Positions 35,568-47,768 are shown, counted from the stretch's first letter. The stretch is 64,000 nucleotides of DNA from Phlebotomus papatasi (GCF_024763615.1 NC_077222.1:72230001-72294000), one strand, 5' to 3'. Notes: generated by a model from the letters alone, not told the origin. Program-made: numbers and translations.

Positions 35568-37137
35568 TTCTTAGCAAAAAGATTAAATTTTGATTAATTT
35601 TATCCTTTTATTTTTAGCAGTGGAGGATTGAAATTGATACTGTGCATATTGTAAAGAATATCAGCAAGAAACCTGATAAATACGAAATAATTGCTTGAAA
35701 ATTTATTCTTGTAAATTTACAAGAAATATACATAAATTGTATATATGGAATATATAAATTGTTGTGTGAAATAAATATAAAAAAAAATCGAACGGTGATA
35801 ATTCACAGGAAATTTCCCTTAAGTTCCATTACACTTGTGACCGGGAGTATCACAACTGAGAGAGATGTACTGCCACCCTTGTGATTGGCTTCGTATTGAA
35901 GACTCGGTTGTATCGCTCAACTCTCGAATGAATATCGACGCGGGATCGAGTTAATTGCGTGAAATTGCTCCTATTGAGATGTCACAACCAAATATCTCAT
36001 CTTACCCCCATATCTACAATCGACATAGCATTTAACAACCACTTCTGGCACCCACTCATCATCTGTGGAGGGAAAGAAAAAATTGAAAATATCACCGGCA
36101 ATCGCGCGATAAAATAAAATTAATTCAATGTGAATTGCTTCCAATCGATAAACACGCAACACACCATACCATTTGTTCTCTTTCGGAAAGAGGGTGAGTA
36201 TTTCGGGCTGGGAAAAGTGGCGGGCGGATGTTGGAGAACAAATAAAAGAATCCCCTGAAACAAGGTGGAATTAAATTACTTCTTGGGTGAGATGGATAGA
36301 TGTGGAAAGTAAAGTGAAATCACATGTTTTTTCCGTCAAGACGATTCCTCTGGTCTGTCCGGTCGGAGCAAAAAAAAAAAAAAGAAAGAAAGGGGTGGCC
36401 ACTTGATGGAATTGATTTTCCTCTCCTGTTACACTTCTCAGAGGCGTCAGAAATTAGTCATTCCCCAAGGAGGCATATAATGCGTAATAATTCGTCTGCC
36501 AAAAGGACAATCCTTGGCACACACTTTTGCCGTAAAAGCTCACTTCAAATTCAGTGTATCACCACACAGTGTTGAATGGCCCAAGTGACCATCAATCTCC
36601 CGGAGGCATCAAAATTTATCATTAAAAAAAAGCGACACAGTAAGTTTGCAATGTTTTGTATGTATGCATACGTCTTAATTATTTGATATTACACGAATTT
36701 TGAGTAATTGAACAAAATATATCAATAAAATTTTAATATAAATTGCATCTGTTTTGCTGAATAACTAAGTTACTGGAAGTATTATTTAAAAACGCATTCT
36801 AACGATCACTTAATATTCTTTACATTAAACCTTTAGAAATGCCGTTTATTTATAGTGTAACTATTTAAGAAAAGAATTTGTCACCTAGAATTCAAATCAG
36901 GAAAGAGAACGGAGAAAAATATTATTAAAATCGATGCGATGTCACACTTTCCATGCACAATCTTTACATAATTTACCGTGAAGTGAAAGAAGTGCAATGT
37001 ATCCTCTGTTATGGTTTATTTTTTTCAGGTCGTTGGAGAACTAAAGTAACAAGAAAAAACCTATGGTGGCAGCAATTCGTATATCGATAACGTGGAACTA
37101 AATTATCTAAAATCGCCTAATTTGCGTTTAACTCTTT
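35568..37137. other. Non-coding DNA, possibly regulatory
   Basis: 35810-36600 is the least AT-rich stretch between the two genes apart from the 21-kb segment. On the minus strand an arthropod initiator-like TCAGTT lies at 35854-35859 (shown as AACTGA), but no supporting core-promoter set is convincing. No exon called. Confidence 0.3.
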
Positions 37138-37375
37138 CGTCTCTTTTGGGACTCTGAGTACCCAAAGCAGCATATGAATATTCAGTGAAAAACAGTGTTT
37201 TTTCATTATTCAGAACTGAGAAAAATTCAATTCTTTTGAATGATTACAAACTATAAAGATGTCCAAATGTAAGATATTTTTTGTAGGACCTCAATTAATT
37301 CCTGAGCTCAGATATTTTTGATTAAAAAATTGTGAAATTGGCTTGCAGCATATGCTGCGGTCCGGAAAGAGTTAA
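37138..37375. mobile_element. Solo TTAA-flanked MITE (238 bp)
   Basis: It begins TTAACTCTTTCGTCTCTTTT and ends GGAAAGAGTTAA. It shares CCCAAAGCAGCATATGAATA and AATGTAAGATATTTTTTGTA with the pair at 19173-19578. Near the right end is the palindrome GCAGCATATGCTGC. Confidence 0.85.
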
Positions 37376-37542
37376 CACATGGTGAGAACTAATGAATTGA
37401 AAGCTTTGAGTGGTTCACTTTTAAACAGTTAATTACTTGTCTAAAGTAAATATAAAGATCAATTTAACTTGTTTTTATAACATAGAAAATTATCATACCC
37501 CATTTATTTAAGGAAGAACCAACGAAGAATGCGATCACTTTT
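37376..37542. other. Spacer
   Basis: AT-rich, nothing recognised. Confidence 0.4.
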
Positions 37543-38785
37543 ACCGTGTAAACAGACGGAATTCCCATGAGATTTTCCATTCCGGATGAGAATTCCGGAT
37601 GGAAATTCCCATATTGAACTGTCAAATTTTTACCATCCGCTCTATGCGCCTCTGGTGGACTTCAAGCGCAACACAAAAATGCTCCGAAGACTTGAATTTC
37701 AAATTTTGTTTTTTCCGAATATAAATAACGGAATGTGTATTTAGAACATATTTTACGTACTTTATTTTATTAAAGTGGCTTTATTATACCACAAGGATAT
37801 TAGTAATATTATCTATTAATACATTTCATGGAAAATCTTTTAAAATTTCTCGAGAAATGATTAGAAACGTTGTTATAGCGTAAATATCTTGTCAAAAACC
37901 CCCAATTATAGTGGATAAATCAACGACAGGCTTTGGATATCTTTGCTGATAGGACCTATTGATTAATTTTCGTTTAATTGTAGTGCTGATAATTTAAAAT
38001 TTTATAAAGTGTTAGAAGAAAGTGTATAAAATATCCCTGGGTGCCCAAGCAGTCAATTCATTCGGAACAGAGATGTTTACAAAAATTAGTTAATTGTATA
38101 ATAATTGAATACAAATTGTTTTAAAAAACAAGAAGACTGTAAAATATTTTAAAATTTTATTTCCAAAAAAAGTAAACAATAAAAAATATTGAAGTAATAT
38201 TTTATATCCGAAAAGGCAGTTTATATGGTTTCTGGCTATAATTTTCATCAGTGAACTTCGATAGTTCTTACTATTCTTTGTATTTCCTTATCTACATTAT
38301 TATATTCTTTATATTTTTTAATAATGGGATTTATTGAAAAAGATAAATTTTGAATCTGCCTTTCCAATCATTTAAACCTCTTCTGAAATGTTATTGATGA
38401 ATATTTAATTTAATCCAGAAACACTAATCCTTTCAAAATTATTATAGTATTATTATTCGATTTCAAATTTGCTTTTAAAATCAATGTTTTGATCACTACC
38501 GGAGATTTTACATGTTTTTTCATATATTATTTGCTTAAAAACACTCCAAATTAAATTTTCGGAATTCTCCGGAAGCAAAAAGCTATCTCGAGCGAGATAG
38601 CTTTTTTCCATTTTAGAAAATTGAATATTTCACCCTCCAACGGAAAATTTCCATTTGAAATTCAAAATATTTCAAGACATTCGGGCAGTTTCGTGCACTT
38701 TTGCAGAGGGCGCTTGTATAGCAAATTTACCATTTAACCATTTGCTCGTGGGAATTCCCGTGGAAATTCCGTCTGTTTACACGGT
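37543..38785. mobile_element. 1.24-kb DNA transposon with CCGTGTAAACAGACGGAATT termini (PIF/Harbinger-like)
   Basis: CCGTGTAAACAGACGGAATT at the left is inverted at the right as AATTCCGTCTGTTTACACGG. A second inner inverted pair is ATTCCCATGAG/CTCGTGGGAAT. Both ends are flanked by TTA, a 3-bp duplication typical of PIF/Harbinger. No transposase frame remains; non-autonomous. Confidence 0.75.
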
Positions 38786-39417
38786 TAATGTGAAAACTTC
38801 GTTCTGTCAGATTTCGTGTAGTCTAAAACTACATCACTAGCATTTAATATTTTCGTTATTAAATTCATTTAGATTCAAATAGTGTAAAAGTGAATTCAGT
38901 CTAGCATCGTTTACTGCAGATGCGAGTGACTTTGCTCTCTAGAGTTGATCATTAGCTCCCTGCTGTTGGTTAGCTTTTCTTTAATTCTAAATTTAATCTA
39001 ATTCCATCTTTTAAGGATGTCCCTCACTGATCCGATCTACCACGTCGGATAGGTGAAGGTTATCCTTAAATATTAAAATTACAGAAAAGCAAACAGCAGG
39101 GGACATAGTCACCCGCATAAATACAGTACACCCAGTACAGAATTTAATGCCTTTTACACTATTGCTGTCCGACAAAGCCGGAATATTCAGTTAGCATACA
39201 CAATAATCCCAATTTTATTTAGAAAAACAAATGATAGAAAAGCAATTCAGCGGAATACTCTCATTCCTAAGTTAGAAACTATGATAACATTACTAGAAAC
39301 TATGTTAACATTACTTATTTAAATTAACAAAATATTTTAATGATCCAACTACTCGGTAACATTTGTGTTTAAGTGTTCAAAAACTTCGCAAAAATTCTTT
39401 TCTATTGCTAAACTGTT
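38786..39417. other. Non-coding DNA
   Basis: An inverted pair ATGTCCC(T)...GGGACAT around CAGCAGG words (about 38955-39105) hints at another decayed element; nothing firm. Confidence 0.35.
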
Positions 39418-40459
39418 TAGGGTAAGGGCTCATAATTTTGACCAGTCTGCTTATAAGAATAGATGTTCCAAGTTTGAAGTGCGATATTTTCAATACTAAT
39501 TGACTTTTTTGTTACTATCTTTTTAGAAGGGTTGTTTAGAAACTTGGCAAGCTATTTATCGTCTTATTTTTACTAAAATTAGTTTTAATACGTTTAAAAA
39601 TGAATTGATATGTAGAGGTGAATTTGACTCTCTTATTTTGAACAACTTGGCTGTAAATTTGGACAGCTAATCCGCCTCAACAGGACGCCCATTGTTCTTC
39701 ATTTCATAAACCAATCTTACCAAGTCCTCTTCCTGTTTATGTAAGGGAAACGTAGAATGGCACAAGAAGATCGGAAACTTTCCATATCATTCATTAAAGT
39801 GAATTGATTTCGGTTCTTCAAGTACATGCGGATTCACTCATTCCCTGGCCTTTCCGGGAGCCTTTCAAGGATTTTCTCGCTACATCTCGTTCGTAGAGAT
39901 GATGCTCCTTTGTTTCTCCAGGTACTTGTCCAACCTAGTCATCACAAAAGCTAAAACTTCACGAAATTTCGTCAAAAAAACACCTGTCCAAAATAAGGAG
40001 TATCACTTCACTGGTAAATGTCTTAAAAATTTTTCACATGAAAAATCTAATTCACAAGGCAAATCTCACTTCAGGTCAAATGTACAAATCACCACTAACG
40101 TCAATCAACACAATTTTCAATGAATATTTAATAATATCACTCAAAAAAGCGAAGAAACATTGTTAATACTTCATCACAGCTAAATAAGACTGAGGTAAAC
40201 ACGAAGTTCTGTCATATTTCTCGTAAGCAATTGCTCACACTGAATTTTCCACAAAGCAATTTCAACTCAAATCATATTCAAAATTTAACGTATTTAGTGT
40301 TAAAATATTCTAAAAAGAACAAATATTTAGATAGAATGCATTATTCATCAAATATTGGAATAAAAATCCATAATTTTAATCACTTTATTTTTAGTGTCCA
40401 ATTTTATCCTCAAAGTGTCCAAAATAAGAAACTGTCCAAAATTATGAGCCTTTCCCCTA
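39418..40459 (-). mobile_element. 1.04-kb DNA transposon with decayed pogo-like fragment
   Basis: It starts TAGGGTAAGGGCTCATAATT and ends AATTATGAGCCTTTCCCCTA, an imperfect inverted repeat with TA. A GC-richer interior on the minus strand (about 39660-39900) reads EEDLVRLVYEMKNNGRPV in one frame, preceded by stop-broken coding-like text. This resembles the (E)EEELV..I.EM..RG spacing of pogo/Tigger-type DNA-binding domains. The coding remnant is interrupted; assignment is weak. Confidence 0.55.
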
Positions 40460-40578
40460 TATTAAATTACTCATCTATGAGGCATTAAAATTAATCCTGT
40501 TGAAAACTATAGAAGTGTCCGAGTTAAGTAAAAGGTGTCGAATTACAAGTTGAGATTTTTTCGGCTAATTTTGAATAT

Positions 40579-41679
40579 TAATGCCCAACGCACAATAACT
40601 TTTGTTTTGAAAATATGTTTTCAAAAGCGACTATGAGAGTGAACTAGATTTAGATATTTTTCACTCTCACTGAAACGCAAGACATGTTTACAAAACAAAA
40701 GTTACTGTGTGCTAGGCATAATGCCTAATGACCAACGCACAATAACTTTTGTTTTGTAAACAAGTTTTCGATATTTCAATGAGAGTAGGGGAGACTGGGG
40801 CAAAACTTGTCAAAATGCACATTTAATTCTTTCACGAGCTCTTAGAAAACTTAACCGTTTTAAAATGAGCATATTCTTATAGAAAATTTACTGCTTTACA
40901 ACATTGCAGAAGACTATTTTCCTCTATCTCGAAAGAAATATGATTTTCGAATCTTTTTCTAAATGTCGATTTTGTGGAGATTCTCAACATTGCTGGGGCA
41001 AATTTTGTCAGTCTTCGGATAATTTGTGACGTTTTACTTTCGCAAACGTTAAAAATATCAAATAGACATATTTTTATAGGAAATTTATTCTTCTACAACT
41101 TTGTCAAAGATAATTTTTGTCTATCTTAACGAGAAATGTGCTTAAATTGAGCTTATCAGTATTGATATTTTCTGTAAGTCAAATATTCCATAAATAGGGC
41201 TCAAAATTTCATTATTTTTTATTTTACATAATCCTTCCTCGAATCCCTTGAAACTCTGTAAGTTTAAAAAGGTTCATGAAGGCTATCTATAATAAAAATT
41301 TTAAGCCTCAGTCTCTTTTATTTTAGAAAATAGTGAAGATTGAAATTTTCGTTTTGACAAATTTTGCCCCAGTCTCCCCTAATGCCCAACGTACAATAAC
41401 TTTTGTTTTGTAAACATGTTTTTGTCATTTCAATGAGAGTGAGTAAGATCTAGATCTAGTCATCTCGCTCATTCTCATGGGAAATTTTGAAAACATGTTT
41501 ACAAACAAAAGGTATCGTGTGCCGGTCATAACGAGCAGCGCACAATAACTTTTGTTTTGTAAACATATTTTTGACATTTCACTGAGAGTGAATGAAACCG
41601 AGATCTAGTTATCTCGTTCTCTCTCATAGCAAAGTTTGAAAACATGTTTACACACAAAAGTTATTGTGCGTTGGGCATA
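40579..41679. mobile_element. Tandem array of four CGCACAATAACTTTTGTTTT MITEs with an insertion
   Basis: Units are about 150 bp, start TAATGCCCAACGCACAATAA and end with the inverse, as at 40579-40720, 41380-41530 and 41529-41679. A left arm only lies at 40726-40785. The last two share a single TA. Arms contain TGTAAACATGTTTT and GAGAGTGA words with ATCTAGATCTAG-like centres. A solo copy is at 60781-60925. Confidence 0.8.
40786..41381. mobile_element. 596-bp element with TAGGGGAGACTGGGGCAAAA termini
   Basis: It starts TAGGGGAGACTGGGGCAAAA and ends TTTTGCCCCAGTCTCCCCTA, a perfect 20-bp inverted repeat with TA. It sits between two arms of the MITE array. An inner GCTGGGGCAAATTTTGTCA word recurs. 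Decayed relative at 35024-35567. Confidence 0.9.
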
Positions 41680-44134
41680 AGACTGGAAATCGAAAATTTA
41701 TTCATATTAGCCTTTTTGGAGAATCGGAATTGGGAGAACTGAAACTCAAAAGTTGTCTGGTTAGCAAGGGAATTAAGAACAATTTTTTTTCAATGTGTTT
41801 TGAAATTTATTCTTACACTCAATAAATGTTTTTTTTTTCATTTAATATAGAGAATATTCATAGTACTTTTTATTTAAAAGTGAATTCTTAGAAACTCTGC
41901 AACTCTAATTTATTAGCTGTACAATGAAAGCAAAAATATAATGTGTAAATAAAAAAAAAGTCGTTTCACAATTTTATAAAATAATGTGATAACAGAAAAT
42001 AGTATAAAAGTAATAATAAACTTTTATCGAATTATTACTATTTTACATAATTTTCTCAAAATATTGTTTTATCATACCAATATCGTTTATATCGCTTTCA
42101 CTTAGGCAAGTTTCCATCAAGGTCCTAAAAAATATACTTGATGATTATTTTTTTTCTTCATTTTTTTTCATTTTCAAATTCAGATTGTGTGTGTCGTATG
42201 ATGGATTAAAAGATGTGATTCTTATGTAATATCTTATAGTCAAATGTATGTCATTGCTAAGAGATATTAAATTGTAGCAACAGAAAGGACACAATTACCC
42301 TCAGACGTTGACATCGAATAAGAAGAGCAACGAAACAGAACATAAAAGCAATATAAGAACATTTATCTTTTATGACTTTTCTCACAAGATTTAGCACACT
42401 TGCCATGGGGAAAAATTAGTTTTGAAAGCATATTTCATTCATTTTTTTTTCATCATTTCTCTTATCACCTAATTAGTATTCAATTTAGCAAAAATAAGTG
42501 CTCTGCGCAAGCTCCTAATTATTCCAATTTATTTTCTCTTTTATTTTTTTTTTGTAACACACTTTTTGCATCAATTTTATATTTTATAAAAAATTTCAGT
42601 GTTTTCAAAAAAATAAAATAAAAAATATATATTAATTTACCAATTATAGAGAACAGCGAATAATAGAATTTTACATAATTACTCAATCTTACCATCCTTT
42701 TCAATATTACTTCCCTAACTCTATAATCAATAGTTTATTTGCTAGTTAATTCATTTTATGTAAGCGAGTACATATCAGAGAGTAATTTCAAATTCTTCTC
42801 AAATTGCAGCGTAAAAATGAAGAAGAACCTTGTGTGATGTATTTTTATCTAAACAGTTATTATTAACGTATTCTGAGGCGCTCTTCCGAGGACTTTTTCT
42901 TTTGTATTGTATGTTATTAATTCTTTATAATTAATAAGACAAATTGGAAACATTTTATTTAGGCAATCTACTTCAATTACTAAAATCGTGTCATTACAAC
43001 AATTTTTAACTTTAATTTTTCTCCTAGCTTTTAAAAGTTATTATTTTTTTTAATTTATGAATTCGAAGTAATTTTCTGTAAAAAGTGTGAAATCTTTTTT
43101 TTTTTCTTCCTCCTTGCAATTTAATTAATAAGTTCATAAGATGGCAGTTTTTTTTTGTTGTATTTTCATCTCATATTATAAATTTATCTTCTCACTTGGG
43201 TTTCGTGTTTGTAGAACATTAAAAAAAAACTAGACGTCATAAATTGAAATTTAAATGAATGAATCATTTTTGTTTGTACGTAAAAAAAACATTTAAAGTA
43301 GCAATTAATTGAAAATATATTTAAAAATTTCTAACAAATTAACTCAATTAAATCGTTAGAAAAAGATGTATTGTTTTATCATTCGCGTTATTTTCTACAA
43401 TTAAATATGTTCCTTATCTATTCAGAACCAATGAATAAAATTATTTATTAAATATGCAATTTATTTCCGAGATGTTATCTGCAGAATCTTCTGTTGAATT
43501 GCATTTCAAATTTGTTATTTCTATTCAACAATTGACCAGAACACATTAATCAGCAGTTTTTTTCTTTATATATTTTTTTCAAATGGATTGTTTTTTTTTT
43601 TTAATTCACGATCTCTTTTGGACGAATTACTCCCTATATTATTCGTACCAATTTTAATATTCTTTATTTTTTTCTTCTCAAATTTGTGAAAATACCTTGG
43701 AATGGTTTTCTACATTATTACATCTGTTTTTTTGTAGAATCATGCGATCTTTTCCTACATTTTAATGCTGAGAGAGTGCTGTTAACAATATATTGCAATC
43801 ATAATTTCAGTGTTTTTTAGCATTGTTTTTCTTGCTTCTCATTGCCCGGCAAACATCAATAAATTATTCAATATTATTCACTCCAATTTTTCCCATCTCT
43901 ATCTTTTCTATATTTTGTTTTTTGTTTTTTTTTATTCTCCACATAAAATTGTTTATATCTTTTTGAATGTCAATGCACCTTTGAATTCTTACGAGTATCG
44001 CTAAATCGCCATGGATTTATTGTGTGTTCCATTATCATTCATATTTTCCATATATTTTTTTTTATTACTTCTCCAATTTTCTCAGAAAAATAAAACTTTT
44101 AAAGTTTTCAATGATCTTCTCCTCTCTACACACT
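41680..44134. other. Very AT-rich 3' flank of hts
   Basis: Nothing coding. Many T-runs on the plus strand. It probably includes 3' flanking DNA of hts and possibly a longer 3' UTR. Confidence 0.4.
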
Positions 44135-44140
44135 TTTATT
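44135..44140 (-). terminator. hts: Putative poly(A) signal for the short hts isoform
   Basis: AATAAA on the minus strand, 121 nt downstream of the hts stop codon. Other AT-rich variants lie nearby, so the cleavage site is not certain. Confidence 0.45.
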
Positions 44141-44260
44141 GAATCGTTTTTTTTTTCATTCTTCGCGTAGATCATGTTAAATTATCAAAAAATATATATA
44201 ATAGTAGTTTTACTTTAATTATATAATGCGTCATTCTTTCACATTCTAAACAAACATAAT

Positions 44261-44368
44261 TTAACCCTCAACACGTTTCTTATCTTTCTTCTTTTTCAAG
44301 AAAGACGGAGTCCTCAAGCCCTTCTTCTTTTTCTTGTCTTTTTTCGGGGAACCCTCAGTAGAAACATC
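44261..44368 (-). CDS. hts: Adducin/hts terminal exon, MARCKS-related lysine-rich tail
   Basis: This last exon of the canonical adducin isoform encodes 35 residues, then TAA (44261-44263). It enters in phase 0 after a TTTTTGCAG acceptor. The sequence DVSTEGSPKK leads to a lysine block, then GLRTPSFLKKKK, the MARCKS-related effector motif of adducins. In the family this basic tail binds calmodulin, promotes spectrin-actin association and is regulated by phosphorylation of the Ser in the RTPSF motif. The motif is intact. It is joined to the exon at 48508-48575 across a 4.1-kb intron packed with transposons. Confidence 0.9.
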   Translation of the reverse strand, partial: DVSTEGSPKKDKKKKKGLRTPSFLKKKKDKKRVEG

Positions 44369-44629
44369 CTGCAAAAATAACACATTTTTTATGTAAGTTA
44401 CTCTAAATTACTTAAAAATACTTAATAAAAATAAATAACTCTGAAAAAAGGTTTATCCAGATTTTTGTTGAGGTTTGTCAATCGTCGAGAAATGAAAATT
44501 ACTATGTAAATGCATCAAGCTTTCAACCCTTTCATCAGTGGTCAATTCTTATTTAAGCTCTTCACTGACACTCGTTCATTCATTTATTGCTCGGTTGGGT
44601 TGGACAGGTTATACACAGAGAATAAAAAT
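44369..44629 (-). other. hts last intron, donor-distal part
   Basis: Intron 44369-48507 (4139 bp). This part adjoins the acceptor and holds no recognised repeat. The rest of the intron is described by the elements listed to 48342. Confidence 0.5.
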
Positions 44630-44834
44630 GGTGTTCAGACTAGAGGTTTAGCCCAGTTTCCAAAGATCTCAAAATCCTAAATAGCGAGCAATTTTTCTGT
44701 TTTTTGAGAGCCTAATTGGTCATTCATCTTTAATAATCCAATCCCAAATTAAATTTTCCCAAAACATCGTGATTGATAAGAACTTGGAGCAGTTAAGCCA
44801 TATGGCTAAGCCTTAGGTCTGAAGCCCGTATAAA
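44630..44834. mobile_element. MITE with TTCAGACC termini
   Basis: The left TTCAGACTAGAGGTTTAGCC pairs with the right GGCTAAGCCTTAGGTCTGAA. The interior TTGAGAGCCTAATTGGTCA is shared in inverse with 59759-59972. Confidence 0.75.
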
Positions 44835-45068
44835 GGCACTTTGTAACAATTCACACCAATTTTTACTACTTTGATAAACAAAATTGCAATAATGTGTTTT
44901 TATTGCAATTTTCGAGAAATCTGGGACATTATCTATGCCTTTCTTCACACTGAAATAATTGAGATTAATAAGGTTGACGTCGGACTGTTCTTTACAATGA
45001 GTCCCCGATATACTTTCGTTTTTATTCAAATAAGATAATAATATTAATGTCTAGGAAAAGTACCACAG

Positions 45069-45288
45069 TAGGAGAAAGCACTCTCCTTTCGAACGTTCAT
45101 GCCTTTGAATAATGTGAATTTTCCTTTAGTTTTCCCAAGAGTTACACATTTATATTAAATATTAATTGGCTTATCATCAATTGTTGATAATTCCGTGATA
45201 ATTTAGTGTAAATCTCTTACAAAAAACAAAAGAGATTCACATTATTCGAATAAGGCATGACCGTTCGAAGCGAGAACACTTTCCCCTA
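45069..45288. mobile_element. 220-bp hairpin MITE, TAGGAGAAAGCACTCTC termini
   Basis: The left arm containing CGAACGTTCATGCCTTTGAA and the right arm containing TTCGAATAAGGCATGACCG are imperfect inverted repeats. The right end is CACTTTCCCCTA. Confidence 0.7.
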
Positions 45289-45717
45289 TTAGCAAGTTAA
45301 ATATAACACACATTAAATTAAGCTTGTTTCTGCTGTTTATGCATCAAATATTATAGTAAAGGCTTGTCTTGCCTAATCGGTAGGAAAAAAATAATTGCAC
45401 CCGAAATTGTGAAGGTTTTCTCTAGTTGGCTAACTGCTCGATTTTCGTTTGAACCTCAATATCGAGGTTAAAAAATAATCTGAGAGAAAAATTGTACATG
45501 GACAAAAATGTAGCTAATAAAATTCTGTATTAAACCCACGAAACAGATTGTTAGGGACAGTCCTAGTTTTCGAGATATTTTTGATTAAAGTTGCTAACAA
45601 GTTCGATTTTTCTATGTTTTCTGATATATACGAGACTACAGCGCCGCTGGCGTCAGTTTCACGAACTCCATCTGTCCATAGGATTATCGGGCAAATAAAG
45701 GAGAACAAATGTTCCCA

Positions 45718-46038
45718 TACACACGGCTCTTCGTTATCCGGCACTTCCCATCCGGGTGACAGCTGTCAAACACTGGCGGTTGATGTACTCAAAACGATTT
45801 TTTACGAAACATGCACTTTGTCCAGAGTGAATTAATGTGTTATTTTCATTTTATCAAAGTTTTTGACACACAATCGTGCTACAAAATTAAACATAAACAC
45901 ACCATAAAGAAAATTCTGTTGTTTTTTGAGAGAAAAAAAAATTCCCACACCAGAAAATATAAAAAACGTTGACAAGATTCAAAAAACCAAAATGTAATTT
46001 TGTCCCCACGTAAGCCGGATAACGAAGAGTCGAGTGTA
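45718..46038. mobile_element. 321-bp element with CTCTTCGTTATCCGG termini
   Basis: TACACACGGCTCTTCGTTAT at the left and ATAACGAAGAGTCGAGTGTA at the right form imperfect inverted repeats with TA. The form CTCGACTCTTCGTTATCCGG suggests a Tc1/mariner or pogo-type MITE. Confidence 0.7.
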
Positions 46039-46044
46039 TTAAGA

Positions 46045-46364
46045 AATAAATCGGTTCGGGCTACTTTTTAATTCGGGCATCGGTTACATTTGAAAAAAGT
46101 TTGTTGTCATTTTTCAAGTTTGATTATGATTATCAAATGAATCAAATATGCTCAAATTTGACATGGTTTGTCTCAATTTTAATGTGATTTTGCATTATTG
46201 AGGGATTTTCATGCAATTTACGTTATATATGAGTGTGTAAACTCAATATCTATATGCACATGAATAAAAAATCGTTGCATTTCAAAAAGTTTGTCGCCCG
46301 AATTTCTGTGGAATTCGGCTGACATTTCGGTCCCATATGCCCGAATTTGAGAGAGTCTACTGTA
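46045..46364. mobile_element. TACAGTAGACTCT MITE, copy missing its left terminus
   Basis: It follows the interior of 3151-3500 closely (GGGCTACTTTTTAATTCGGG, AAAAAAGTTTGTTG, TTGAGAGAGTCTACTGTA). The right end is intact at 46364. The left 13-bp terminus is absent where it adjoins the previous element. Confidence 0.75.
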
Positions 46365-46483
46365 AGTATCAAAAAACGGCAAAAATGGTTTTGCCTATAT
46401 TCCAAGCGTAAAAACTGGATTCAAAATCAAAATGATAAGTATTTTCGTCATTTTCGTAAATCATTTGACCCTATCATTTTGAC

Positions 46484-46958
46484 TTATAGGGGGCCCCCAT
46501 AAGTCTACCCAAGGATCGTTAACATGCCCCTCATTTTGCACCAACTCCTCCCCTTCCCCTCCAAAACGCGTCGTGCGATTTTTGGATATGTTTTAGAGAT
46601 TACCCCAGGCGGACATTTCGTCCTTAGACGAAAATACCGTTTAATCATTCCTAATGACGGTTTTTCAATGTCAAACGTTAAAAAGACACTATTATAAAGG
46701 TCTTGGAATTTCCTACAAAACTGAACCGGTTTCAATCGGTTCTGAACCGGTTCATATCCGATAACTAATTTTTATCCGAAAATCAATTCTATTTATTTTT
46801 GAAAAAATGTTGGAGGATATTTTGAATGATTTATGAATCGGTTCCAATCCGTTGAGAACCAGTGAATAATAAAATTGATGCGAAAGTACTTTTAAGGTAT
46901 AGCATTTAAGTCACGAGTTCGAGCATTTCGTAAAGCCTGGGACGCTTTGCCACCCCTT
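46484..46958 (+). repeat. Dispersed repeat with CCCCCATAAGTC core, second copy
   Basis: GGGGGCCCCCATAAGTCTAC, GGATCGTTAACATGCCCCTC, GCGTCGTGCGATTTTTGG and the tail CGTAAAGCCTGGGACGCTTT match 28885-29630 in the same orientation. Confidence 0.7.
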
Positions 46959-46959
46959 T

Positions 46960-47137
46960 GATCAAGAATATCTTAGCTCATGGATTAATCAGGTTCTTAC
47001 AAAAATTACCTATATTTGAATGTCCTTATAGTTTGTAATTGTCATTGTCTAAACAGTCCAACAAAATTGTTTTACACAGAATATCCATGTTTTGCTTTAG
47101 ATACTCATAGTTCCAAAAGAGACGAAATATTTAAAAC
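46960..47137. mobile_element. Decayed TTAA-family MITE, inverted partial copy
   Basis: GTCCTTATAGTTTGTAATTG and CAAAAGAGACGAAATATTTA correspond to 19173-19578 and 37138-37375. The TTAA end is degraded. Confidence 0.6.
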
Positions 47138-47253
47138 AAATAGAATTGTTAGTTCATTTCGAAGTCTACTTCTTTTGTAAAGTGTAGAGCAGAAATATCC
47201 TCTAATACATAGAAAAAAAATCGTAAAATTGTTCGTAAATGTTTGCGAATTCA

Positions 47254-47768
47254 TACTCTGAAAAAATATCTTGTTAAATGGACAAATAGATATTGTTCAA
47301 ATTTTGTTAAAAGGATGTTGTTTACCAGTTTGACACAACTTTTTGTTACATTATATATATAAAAACATCGTTTTGACAAACTTTAACCAAAATCCACTTA
47401 GCCACCGATTTAACAAAATTTTTCCATATTCTGTATGGATGAACATCCTTTTCACAATTTTTTTTGTTAATTTTTTGTTTGTTAATCTTCTGTTATATTG
47501 ATGTTTTTAATTTTTTTTTCTTTCACAATTGTAAAAGGGATGACCCTATTATTGTGCATTTATAATAATAATAATAATAATAATAATAGCCGTACTCACT
47601 ATGGCGTTGTTATCTCGTAATCTCCGTAATCTGTTATCTTGTTATAATTTTTCATTTATAAAATACATTACGAGAACATAACGAGATAACGAGATAACGA
47701 TATTACAAGATAACAGCGCCATAGTGAGTACGGCTAATAATAATTTGATAAAATATTTCTTCAGAGTA
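47254..47768. mobile_element. 515-bp element with TACTCTGAARAAATAT termini, inside a foldback
   Basis: TACTCTGAAAAAATAT at the left is inverted as ATATTTCTTCAGAGTA at the right, with TA at both ends. It interrupts the foldback arm between GCGAATTCA and CTGGAAACATATG. It carries an (AAT)n microsatellite and another MITE. Confidence 0.7.
47588..47735. mobile_element. Solo 148-bp AGCCGTACTC hairpin MITE in an (AAT)n tract
   Basis: AGCCGTACTCACTATGGCG at the left and CGCCATAGTGAGTACGGCT at the right are perfect 19-bp inverted repeats. It is flanked by AATAATAAT on both sides. Same length as the unit 8806-8953, inverted. Confidence 0.9.

Noticed and set aside
35840..35870. Minus-strand initiator-like core promoter
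   Set aside because: Only a TCAGTT word; no supporting downstream element, TATA box or transcript evidence.
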